A stretch of DNA of 64,000 nucleotides from Chrysoporthe austroafricana. Its lineage: Eukaryota > Ascomycota > Sordariomycetes > Diaporthales > Cryphonectriaceae. Every line of letters starts with the position of its first letter. Position 1 is the first letter of the stretch. Position numbers and translations under genes: made by a program. Below the pieces are notes generated by a model. That model ran no database searches, was not told the origin of the DNA, and was given only the letters and a program-made list of their open reading frames with translations. The stretch spans positions 2,046,001-2,110,000 of the forward strand of contig JYIP02000009.1 of the NCBI GenBank assembly GCA_001051155.2. The letters run 5' to 3'. This document shows, piece by piece, positions 51,800 through 62,266 of the stretch.

Positions 51800-54700
51800 G
51801 CTAAAGCATACCCGAATAGGCCGGATATAAAGGTCTGTATCGATATAAGCGCCAGTCGTTATGCTATTGCCAAGGAATTGCTAATATAGTTTCCCAAAAC
51901 AAAAGTAAACTGGAATATAAAAGCCAAGCTCAAAAGCGTAAGCCAGTCGCTAGCAAAAGGCTAGGCTAAATTCGACTTATATTTCCAGGGCAATAAGTAC
52001 GGTTATCCAGTTATATTTCGTACTCGAATAGGAATTTAAATATTGGATCGATTGGAAGCAAATATCTTATTAAAATAGGAATACAATATTCTTTACGAAC
52101 TGGATATTCTGAATTTAGAATTATTCATACGATTTGATTATTTTAATAATATTACAGTAAAGGTAAAGGTATTTGCCCGAATGCTAGTACAATCCCGGCA
52201 AATAAAAGCCGTAACTATTACAATAATGCTGCCCAGATCTTATAAGCTAATCCTTATTAATATCAAACGAATTCCAAAAATATAACCTTTCTATTCAAGC
52301 CGAAATAGAAAGGGTAAATGAATTGCTTAATAAGCTACCAAATTAAAGAGGTCTTAATAACGAATTAAGCAGTAACCCTTTTAAAAATCCAGAAAAACTA
52401 ACTTCTAAAGATAATCGAACTATTCCAGACGGATTATATAACCCTATTAGCGAATTACGATAACTATTATTATATTGCGCGATAATATTTCTTTTAATAA
52501 ACTTAAAACGGGTTATAGCTTTCAGGAAAGCTGAATTCAGATTAATTGTTATTTATTGAGTATATTTTCTAACAAATTGCAGAAATTACTGGAAAATAGC
52601 CGGAAAAATACCGATTCCCGGATATGGAAACCCCCGAAATAAGAGATTACCTCGAAAACAGTAATAAACTGAGGATCCGGAAAGATAAAGCTATTAAAGA
52701 ATCGGAAATTGATTTCGGTATATACATTTGCAAGCATTTACCGGAATTTTTCTATAAAATTATAGAATTAGTACGGGTATATATTAAAATTTTCAAAAAT
52801 ATAAATCCTATTAATATACTAATCGATTAATAAATAAAAGTCGACTTGGTCGAAAAATAGCAGAACTAAAAAGTAGGATAAAAGCTATATTATTCAAATG
52901 AAAAAGATTAAGAAGTAATTAATAAAATTTTGGATAAGTTATACTAGCAAAATCGAATTAAATAGGTTATAAATGCAATACTATTCGGTTTACTAATCTT
53001 TATAATTTGGAAAAATATGAATGGCTAAAGGAAAAGACGTATAGTAATCGATTTATGCGCTTTAAACAAAATCTCAATTCCTAATGCTTATCCTTTGCTA
53101 TTATAGCAAGAAGTTATTAAATAGCTAAAAAGAAAAATATATATTACAGTAGTAAATATACGGCAATTTTTCTATTAATTCTTAATATATCCAGATTATA
53201 AAGACCGATTTACTATTATTAGTTATTATAATTAAAAAAGGATAAAAGTTTTACTTATAAGATTTCGAAATTCATTATCCTATATCCAGTATTTTATAAA
53301 TCAATTCTTATAACTATATTACAAGTTTGTTTCCATTTTCATAAACAATATTATTATCTATTTAATTATAAAACAAGATTATTTGCAATACTTATAAACT
53401 ATCTTCTCGCTATTTTTATGCAAAAATATTTTACTAGCTAGACCCAAATCGTTTTTTGGATATCTTTTAGTCCAGATTTTAGGATTTAAAATAAACGGAT
53501 TCGGAATTTCCAATACGGAATACCGGATATAAGCCATTCGCAACCTGGAATTCCTTAAAACATTCCAGTAATTAAAAAGGTTTATTGGATTTATAAGATA
53601 CTTACGCTATTTAATTCCTAAATATAGCTATAAAATTAACCCATTTCAGAGAAAGAAAACTAAAATATTAAGCAAAGCTTGCTAATCGAACTATCTACTT
53701 TCAAGTATAGGATAGCGAAACTATATTACGCAAGCCACTTTCGACTTAATATTAAATGAAATTAATAGTTTTTACGATTTCAAAATAGCTTTAGAAATTA
53801 AAAATATTTTATTTTACTATATCCTAAACAAACCTCTTTTTATCCAGCTAAATGCATTTAAAGAAATAAGATTCTTAAGCATTATTTTCCAATTAGCAAA
53901 TAATTATATATAAAACGGAATATCGTTAATAGCAAGCATAGCTATATAATTAATCTTTTATTTAAATAAGATAATTAATAAAGCAGAACGAAAGTACTGG
54001 CTTATAAAGCTTGAAATAGCTTATTTAGTATAGCTAGTACGAAAGCTACGGATAATAATAAAATCGAACCGAATTAAGCCAATTTATATCTTTACCGATT
54101 ACGTAACGATAATTAGTATTATTTATTCGTTATTTATAAATATAGTAAATAAGATTAAAATAAATATGCAATTAATTCTTATTTCGGAATACTTAAGCCA
54201 ATTCGATTTAAAAGCATATTATATATCGGGAAAGTCGAATATTCTCGCAAATGCTATATCAAGATTACTATTTACTTAAAAACCTATTAACGATAAGAGC
54301 ATTCTAAATAAGATATAGGAAAACGAATTTATCCAAATTCTCAATAAAATATCTATAAATAGCAAAATAAAAAAGCGTATTAAGAAAGGATACGAAAAAT
54401 ACCCTTTATAATCCAGAATAATCGAATAATTAAAAGATTCAAATAAAATTGCCCGATTACCTTTTATATTAAATTATAATAGCTTACTATTTCTTAAGGA
54501 TTATTACGGGAAATAACGACTATATATCCCGAATGAAATAGCATTAAATTTTATTAAAAAAGCTTACGATAGAAAATACTATTTCGGCATAAACCGCATA
54601 TAATACGATTTAATGGATCGATTTATTATCAGATACTGCTATGCTAAAATACGCAATTATATATCGATATATCGAGCTTATAATAAGAATAAAAACGATT

Positions 54701-56070
54701 TATAATAACTTTTAAAAGAAATATAGCCCATATTATCTCTATTAATCCCATTCTATACTATTATTATAGATTTTATTATAGAATTACCGATAGTATTATT
54801 TATAAATATTATATAAACTCTAGCTAAAATGCTATTCTTAAATACATTTCTTACGATTACAAATAAATATTCCAAAACTATAATTATTATACTAAGTAAT
54901 GCAATATATATTGCAGCAAACTAAGCAACCTTTATTTTACGGATATTTTATATTATTAGCTAAGGAATATTCAAAAGGATTATTTCAGATAGAGATTCGA
55001 AATTCTTATCGGAATTCTGGAAATATTTATAAGAGGCTATCGGAACGAAACTTGCTTACTTTACCGCTTCGTATCCGCAAACGGATAGGCAATCTGAAAT
55101 AAAGAACCGAATAATTGAAATAGCAATTCGGCATTTCATAACCGCTTATTCTAATACAGAATAGACTGAAATAATACTAGCATTATAGTTTAATTTGAAT
55201 AATGCATATAACTGAACTATAAAATATTTAGCTAGCCAAATACTATTCGGATTTAACTTATTATCGGGCTAGTAAATAAGGGATATAGTATTTCTAGCAA
55301 AAGAAATTTTCCAGGAAAAAGCTTAACTTTTCATTACCGAAATGCAAATAGCAGCCAAATTGCAATATAATAAGCATTATTGCCAAATAATTTTCGAATT
55401 AGATAATTGGGTATATATTCGCTTGGGCTATAAGTATTTATTGCTAAGTAACTCATTTCTGAAATTTTTATAATAGAGGATAAGATTTTTCCAGATTATT
55501 CGAAAGATAAGGAACTTAGCGTATAAGTTGAAATTGGCTTCTTATATAAATATCTATTTAATAATTTCAATAATATAATTAATGCTTGCAAACTTCTCAA
55601 AAACAGACCCTTATAAATATAACCTTATATATTAAGACTTAATAGATATGCTAGAGAATCCGAATATCGAGAAATACTTGAAAGATTACCGATATTACGA
55701 GCTGGAAAAAATAATTAGCCGCTATAAGCGAAAGTATAAATATAATCTGTACAGAATTGAATACTTAGTAAAATGGATAAACTATTCTAGCTATTATAAT
55801 ATATGAATGCTTTATAATATTCTAAATACGAACGAAATAATATATAATTTCGAACGGAAATGCAAAGCTATAGCCGAACTGCAAGAAAAAATAAAGCAAA
55901 GGCAATTATTAGCAAAAGAAATCCTTGAATTGGGAAATATTATTATAATTGCTTTACGAAAACGAGGCAGGCCAAAGCGCAATTTACGAACAGAAAATAT
56001 ACTGGAATAAGCTAGTTCATTTATTCCAAGAAATCGAAAGAACTCGCAATATAATAAGCGCGCGTTAAGG
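51800..56070 (+). pseudogene. pol: pol of element E (protease, RT, RNase H, integrase, chromodomain, AT-hook-like tail)
   Basis: Protease box VCIDISASRYAIAK is near 51,833-51,880 (from DTGAS). RT is about 52,600-53,620; catalytic box FINNIIIY near 53,340 (Asp-Asp to Asn-Asn). RNase H is about 53,780-54,300, ending YYISGKSNILANAISRL. Integrase is about 54,500-55,600, with ISDRDSKF split by RIP changes and ASYPQTDRQSE near 55,060. The chromodomain is about 55,690-55,800 (IEYLVKWINY). The tail 55,807-56,010 is open and contains RGRPKR at 55,963-55,980, an AT-hook-like motif. Confidence 0.86.
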
Positions 56071-56339
56071 TAAAGGCGACCGCTAAATAAGGCAAGTGAA
56101 TTTCTGGCAAATGCAAAAGGTTATTATTTCGTAAACTGCTAGTAAATTCATTTTATTTTCTTTTTCTTATTAGCGCGCTTACGACTATTATCCTTATTTA
56201 CCCATTATAGCTAGTTATATCGCCCCGTTATTATTACCTTTTATTATACTTTTGAATACTATTTTTAAGTATTAAGCTAATATTATTATCAATTTCGCTT
56301 TACTCTATTAAATTTCCGTAAACCCGTAAAGATTGTATT

Positions 56340-58202
56340 AATAAGGCTATTAATATTATTAAAACCAAAACGCGTTACGCAATTATCAAGTTATATCCTT
56401 CCGTAAATGCTTTACCGTAAGACTAAGATTAATAAGAAACGGTATATTTAGCTATGCCTAATTTCTATATAATGCCGTACTCTATATCTTAAGAAGAACC
56501 TTCTAAAATTTGCCGAAAAAGCAAGATTATATAATATGCCAAATATATTTACAAAATATCGCTTAAGGACTGCCTTTCCCTAAAAGGATATCGGTAAGCT
56601 ATATATTTATATAATAGCGAAAGCCGTTTTTACTGTAATACTTATATAACGAAAAACTATTTAAGCAATTTCTTTCGTTACTAGGAAGCTTATACGATAG
56701 CCTTTTGTCGGGCGCTAATTAATAAGGGTTATACCGATATAGTAAACCGAAAAGTCGAATATAATATTTATATCTTTAATACCGAATTAGGCAATAGCGA
56801 TATTAATCGGCCGCTAATTACTGAAAAAGCCCAAGAGCTTATTTTATAATACTTTATACTATTATAAATTAACCGTTCTAGCCCTATTTACAAAAAATAG
56901 AAACTTTATCCAAATACTCTTACCGGTATGGATACTATTATAAGCAAGGATATAGATAACAGACTAATAGATAATTCTATTAAAAAAGCATTACTTGAAT
57001 TCATTTCGAATTTACTTATTATTCGTAATCCTATTCCTGCCTTATATATTCTATTAATAGCTCGTTATATTCTATTTCCTATTATAATATCGAAAGATAA
57101 TCGCTTACGAAATAAGTATAGCCGTTATATTAAGAATAAGGCTAGATAAATAACTTTAAGCGATTGCAGCAATCTTACTAAAAAGGAAATAAATACTATA
57201 CGCTATATAGCTAATATAGCAGAAATTATTATAATTTACGAATATAGTCGTAATATAGCCTTTGTTATTTAAAAGAAAATAGCCAAAAATATCAAGCCAG
57301 TTTTAATTAAGCTTAAAGTTCCCAAACTTATTATGCTAGTCGCTAATCTAAGCCTATTTGCTATAATAGAACGAAATTTTATAATGCTAGCCAAGCGCTA
57401 TCGAGTTATAAATAATACTATCGACTTGACTGAGGATAACTTACTAAGCATAGCTAGCCTATTAGCTATACTAAGCAAGGCTTCCCGAGCCAGTATTAAT
57501 AATACCTTGCCTTTGCGGGCTATATTTCGCGTTATCCCTGCCTTATCTATTAAATATAACCCTAAATCCAAAGCTATTAAGGCCGAAATCGCAGTATATT
57601 ATCGTACGCTAGCCCTTTACATATCCAAAGAATATATACGCTATAATTTCACTTAAGGAAGCAATCTCGGTACTAACCGTCTTTATATTGCTAATAGCTT
57701 CGCTATTCATAATAATATTAAATTCGGTATTATTAGAATCCATAATAATCGCATTCAGTACTTTTTCCTTTTTACTATAAGAGAATATATATACGAATTC
57801 GTTACTTAGCTTTGCAACCTCAATCTTATTATCTTATCCAACCGGTCGGGCTTGCATTTTATTATAAACCAAATCTTCCGTTTCGAATACGATTTCAAAG
57901 CTGTCAAGATCGTTTTCATTAAGGATAATATAGATTACGACTTTAATGCTATTTTTCAGAAATGGGCTAACGAAAACAAAAACTATTTTAGCGCTGCCCG
58001 GTCCTTGCAATGCCAAAATCGCATAATAGGCCTCAAGTCCTATATCCAAACGTATAGGCTAGTCAAGACCTTGCAGCTTGATATCTATAATTATACCGAT
58101 TTCTGCGATTATATCGGAAAAGAAGAACTATTTGCTATATTCCTTTGCAATTTACTGAACTTTGAAGCTATTGCTAAAGCTCGGGAAGTTATTCCTAATT
58201 AG
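56340..58202 (+). pseudogene. Extra ORF of element E, between pol and 3' LTR, unknown function
   Basis: A single register of about 620 codons follows pol in another frame, with RIP-type stops but no frameshift. Open pieces are 56,928-57,149, 57,333-57,656 and 57,852-58,202, all in the same frame. Blocks: YRQAIYLYNSESRFYCNTYI near the front; a Lys/Asn/Ile-rich middle (IIERNFIMLAKRYR, SKASRASINNTLPLR, NPKSKAIKAEIA); and a compact C-terminal block with FRFEYDFKAVKIVF, FQKWANENKNYFSAARSL, DFCDYIGKEELFA and FEAIAKAREVIPN. D carries the same ORF. The position matches where env-like or captured genes sit in some gypsy elements, but I see no signal peptide or fusion-type motif and no family match. 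Confidence 0.7.
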
Positions 58203-58856
58203 TAAATATAGCTATTATTTATCGATATAACCTTATTAGTAGCATATAGTACTGCTTTCTTCCAATAATTTATAGACCTAGCTATTTATATTAAAGACTA
58301 GCTACGATATTGCTATATAACGATTATACGCAGCTATCGGCTCTATATGCCGATATATTCCATTATAATTTCATTTTACATTTACTACTATTATACTTAC
58401 TTAATACTCTATTATTTGAAAGCCGCACTTTCTATTAATATTTACGAACAATTTTAGTTTTTAGTTATATCTATACCAAATATTTCGGCAGTAAATACGA
58501 TTAAGTACTACCGAAATATATTTAGATATCGGCTAGCCTTATTATATATAAATACTATACATATCCGTCTATTCCAGGTATAAACCGATTATAATAAAAG
58601 ATTAATTCTAAATTCCCGGCATAGGCATATTTGTTATTTAAGTTCCCGGCATAGGCACGTTTACTTATTAGGACTCTAATACGAGTCAGCTTTATAAAAC
58701 GATTATTATTTCTTATATAATCTCTTTTATTTAATAGTACCGTCGTGCTTTTTCTTGCTATATAACCCAAAATCCTATTATATCGTATTATTGCTACTCA
58801 AGACGTCCCTAACTATTAGCTTCCTTTATAGACAAAGGTTATAAAGGGCCGGCAAT
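58203..58856 (+). other. 3' untranslated region of element E before LTR
   Basis: No coding frame stands out. It contains a direct repeat of 15 bp (TTCCCGGCATAGGCA) at 58,613-58,627 and 58,643-58,657, and a purine-rich run plus AAAGGGCCGGCAAT just before the LTR, where the polypurine tract should be. Confidence 0.5.
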
Positions 58857-59063
58857 TGATAGCAAAACCTATAGACGAAGTGAATTTATAATAGATTCGC
58901 TTGATAAATCTATAGTAAATCCCTTAGTAAATACGCAGTGAATTTACTGGGTAAATGCCATACCCTTACCGAGAGGCCTATATAATGCCTTGATATACTT
59001 TTAGCGTAATTCACTTTCTGAAGGAACTATGCTTTATAATATATTTCAGTACGTTTACTATTA
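58857..59063 (+). repeat. 3' LTR of element E
   Basis: 207 bp, same length as 48436-48642. Differences seen are transitions. TSD TGTTT follows at 59,064-59,068. Confidence 0.93.
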
Positions 59064-60619
59064 TGTTTTCAGTAATTAAGACTTTCCTTTTTCCGTTAAT
59101 TGCAATTCTTTTAGTAAGTACGGCTAGTTCTTATAAAATTTGGCTAGTAGTCCAATTAATATAAGGATTATACTCTTTAAGCTATAGTATTCTTAAGATC
59201 AATTTATGCTATACTATATCTGTAATATCGAAAGTAGTATTTGTTATAAGGCTTTAGACCGAGATAAGTAAGTAATCAGTTTTTATATCGATTATTCCGA
59301 AATTATATGCTACTGCCTTTCCTTTTATAATATTAAGTTTATAGGGATCTTTCTTCTGTATTCAAGGAATTCGTTTCTCATTAACGATTTCCGGCAAAAT
59401 GAAATTTCCTTATGCGCTACTGTCCAATAACGCGCCGTAACGTTACCCGTTAATATATATATCCAAAATAATATATTCTTCCTTATTTTTTGTAATAGCG
59501 TATAAAGACCTTATAGTCCTAATCGGCTGCTATCCCTTTATAAGCGATCCTTTCCTTTTGGGTCGTTTTATGCTTATCTCGCTATTTGTTTCGCTAGCCT
59601 TCTTGCTTAGCTTTGAACGTACTGCCTTGCCTTCTCGGCTTTTTGCAATCGGTATTATTCTTTAGCTTTATCTTGCATATAGATAGAATATGCCGATATA
59701 TAGCATTATTCCTATATTATTCTTTTTTGAATATACTTTTATGGATAATCGTTAAGTAATCCGATATAAGCGTTATTGTATTCGATATGCAAGACTTTTC
59801 TATATCTCTTTTGGGATTCTATAATAGATTGGATTAATTAATTCTATTTCCTAATTGGAAACTAATTGTATTTAACTTTTTCGCTAAAATATATCTGGTA
59901 ATTATAATATACGCAATATATCCAAGCAAATTTATAGTAATAAAAGTATAAATAACTGATCTTTCTATCTTCTTGGGATTTGTATTCGCTATTCTAGAAC
60001 GAAATGCTTTAGAAGAGTTCTTTTAGAGTAAGTCCGTATACGAAATATTCTATCTTTATATGCTTGGTTACCCAATTGCAGTTCTTAGGGTAATTCGGTT
60101 TAGTACGCTAAGCAATTGGTCTTCTTGTTTTCTCGATAAGTTTTTCTTCGAATGTTTAGGTTAGCAGATTATCTAGCTATCTATCTTATAATATCGTTTC
60201 GTCAAGCATAGCGTTAGGTATTAGCGCTTATATGCTAAGTTCCTCTTCTATTGCCCTTTCCTATTGTCGGTCGAAGTATATTTCTAAGGGGAATCTTCCC
60301 AAATCCTTTTCCCTGATATCTAGCAAGTTGCTTAAGCAGTCCGAATTGCTATCGTTTATAGCCGTATTATAAAGTAAGCCTTTTCTTCCTATAGCGAATT
60401 GCCGTTATCTTTTAAGTTTGCGTAAGAACTATCCTAAACTTTCTTTTTCCGAGAAATATAGTAAATAATAATCTTAATAGCAAGCTATCCAGCTTATACT
60501 ATTATAATCAAGGTTTATTGCTTATTCCAATAGGATATTATTATTTAGCTAATTAGGTTTCTATTGCCGGGCAATACTAATTTATCTTTCCGGGACTAGC
60601 TTCTATTCTCGTTTCTTTT

Positions 60620-61470
60620 TCTCTTAATAGCAATTACGGGCAATATGCCTTTTCTTATTATAATTGTAATAAGTAATTCCTTTATATTATTCTCGCATAA
60701 AGGCATCCAATTCTATAAATCCGGCATATATCGTACCCGAATAAGCTATGCTATTTCGGTTACCGTATTAGGACTTACGCTTTCTAGAGTTGGGTTAATG
60801 CCGAAAAGTATTATTATAATTCTTTTGTTATTATTATTTTCGTTCGTAAAGCCGATTGTCGATACAAATAGCCCTACTAATAAACTTACTGAGTTTTTCG
60901 GGTCAGTTTTCCTTATAAAGTTCGTTTTTAATTTCTTCTTTAAATCCTATATAATAAGCGTCTATAAAGGGCTCGTTTTCGTAATCGAGATAGGCAATAA
61001 TTTATCTAAATTTGGCTATATAGTCTGCTGCTAATCCTATTTGCCGAAATGCTTCCAATTGCCGTATTGCAATGCGTTATTCATTCGGGTTTCCGAAAAT
61101 CTTAATAAAAGCCTTTTCGAAATTGGAATAGTACTGGAAAATGCGTTTAGTATTCTCGGAACGGAATGCGTTATCGTTATTTAAGTAATTGCGAAAAGTA
61201 AGTTCCCATTACTGGAATGCTATTCTCTCGAATCGGCTTCTTGCGAAATCGATCTTATCGTAAGTAGTTCTGAATTGGGTACTATAATGCTTAAAATAGG
61301 CTTTAAGCTAGGTCAAGAAAGCCTAAAAGTCTTTGCAAATGCCTTTATAAAGCCCGGGCTTATCAAGCTTAAAAGCCTTAGCTTGCTGAAAGGCATTAAG
61401 GCGGAAAATTTCGTTCTTAACTTCCTCGAGCTATTAATATAAGGCTATATTTTATTCCTGGAATTATTCG
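60620..61470 (-). pseudogene. gag: gag of element C
   Basis: Capsid region read down from about 61,470. The nucleocapsid knuckle at 60,630-60,675 reads YYNYNKKRHIARNC, i.e. CX2CX4HX4C with the first two Cys turned to Tyr and the His and last Cys kept. The plus-strand open frame 60,645-61,034 is only its shadow. Confidence 0.82.
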
Positions 61471-61603
61471 TTAATAAGGATAACCGGGTTTCTTTCTTGA
61501 AAAGCCTAATTGCTAGAAAAAGATAAGATCTAGAGCGCTATCGTATTTCTAATATTATCCAAAAAATATATACTAAACCGTTCTTAAACAAGAATTATCA
61601 AAA

Positions 61604-62047
61604 TATTATAAATGCTGCAGCAATCCTAAAATATATTATAAAGTTAAGAGGTTTATGCTAGCAAGAGCAGTATTAAGTATAAGCTTTGAATACTGAAATA
61701 CGATTTATTAAGTATCGCAATATTTACAAATCTTGGGCGATTATTAATAGCAGGGTCCAATTAATACTTAAATTGATAACTGAAAAGCTATTACTATCTA
61801 TTTAGTAAATATCTGGTCTTTATATATCCGGCTCTTTAGTATGGGATTACTGGCTTATTAAGTAAGCTGGTAAGCCTGGCTTGCCGGCTTATTTGGTAAT
61901 CCAATAATCCTTATCTTATCTAACCCTAACCTTAGCTTATATAAGCATTTGTCGGGTTCTGCAGCTAAGCCTGAAATTCCCGGCACTGAGTGGGCCGTTT
62001 GGGTAGCTTTAGTATCGCATCCTGGTTTTGCATGTTGGCTTATAACA
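61604..62047 (-). repeat. 5' LTR of element C
   Basis: 444 bp, ends TTATAACA (CA kept). The half toward 62,047 is visibly less C-to-T changed than the matching half at 43,905-44,348. Confidence 0.92.
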
Positions 62048-62052
62048 CCTAT

Positions 62053-62266
62053 CCTTATATATCCAGCTTTTCATTTCTGGATTGCTGGCTTACCGGGTAA
62101 TCTGGTAAGCCGGGCTTACTGGATTACTTAATAACCGGGTAATCCTTATCTTATCCGATTTTAACCCTGGGTTCTTTTAGTGGTTGCGGGGTTTCGGGTG
62201 GATCCGGGAATGAGGTGTTAGCTTTCCTCCCATTTGCATGGCCCAGTCCCTTATTGGGTTATAATA
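62053..62266 (-). repeat. 5' LTR of element B, right part
   Basis: 214 bp, completes the B LTR begun at 43,682. It includes a perfect inverted repeat GGCTTACC (62,087-62,094) / GGTAAGCC (62,104-62,111). It is less RIP-changed than 26,399-26,612. Confidence 0.9.

Larger units (their letters stand above)
48436..59063 (+). mobile_element. 10.6-kb Ty3/gypsy retrotransposon 'E' with extra 3' ORF, nested in C
   Basis: 10,628 bp. LTRs 48436-48642 and 58857-59063 are both 207 bp (start TGATAGCAAAACC, end ACTATCA / ACTATTA). TSD TGTTT is perfect (48,431-48,435; 59,064-59,068). Plus-strand order: LTR, leader, gag, protease, RT, RNase H, integrase, chromodomain, extra ORF, LTR. It is the third nesting level (B contains C contains E) and a homologue of D in reverse orientation. 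Confidence 0.94.
45290..59460 (-). pseudogene. pol: pol of element C, cut by element E between RT and protease
   Basis: Protease LLDSSA near 59,445-59,400 lies beyond E. The RT region is about 47,960-47,080, with catalytic box YFDN near 47,450. RNase H is about 47,050-46,680. An integrase piece is at 46,232-46,014 (LKEIISDKNKKFVLNF). The chromodomain is near 45,385-45,320 (EYLIK*KGYY, stop for Trp). E (48,436-59,063, TSD TGTTT) splits the protease-RT linker. Confidence 0.85.
43905..62047 (-). mobile_element. Ty3/gypsy chromodomain retrotransposon 'C', nested in B LTR, split by E
   Basis: LTRs 43905-44348 and 61604-62047 are both 444 bp (start TATTGTAAACGC / TATTATAAATGC; ends TTATAATA / TTATAACA, the last keeping the original CA). 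TSD CCTAT is perfect (43,900-43,904; 62,048-62,052). Deleting C and one TSD rebuilds the B LTR across ..AAATATCCTATCCTTAT... E plus its TSD removed leaves 7,510 bp. It codes on the minus strand with the same order as A and B. Confidence 0.94.
26176..62266 (-). mobile_element. Ty3/gypsy chromodomain retrotransposon 'B', split by D and C
   Basis: The left (3') LTR is 26176-26612 (437 bp). The right (5') LTR is cut by element C into 43682-43904 (223 bp) and 62053-62266 (214 bp), which add up to exactly 437. The target duplication GCCAG is perfect (26,171-26,175; 62,267-62,271). Subtracting C and D with their TSD copies leaves about 7,309 bp. Coding is on the minus strand: gag at 43.5 kb, protease 41.5, RT 40, RNase H 39.5, integrase split by D, chromodomain 27.4, opposite-strand ORF 27. 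Strong RIP. Confidence 0.93.

Noticed and set aside
60645..61034. 129-codon plus-strand open frame
   Set aside because: It overlaps C gag on the minus strand, which carries the CCHC knuckle and capsid blocks.
10020..62266. CRISPR-like or centromeric satellite explanation for the A+T-rich block
   Set aside because: No regular spacer array or monomer satellite; the block is accounted for by six LTR elements and a small relic. A centromeric location cannot be tested from this window.
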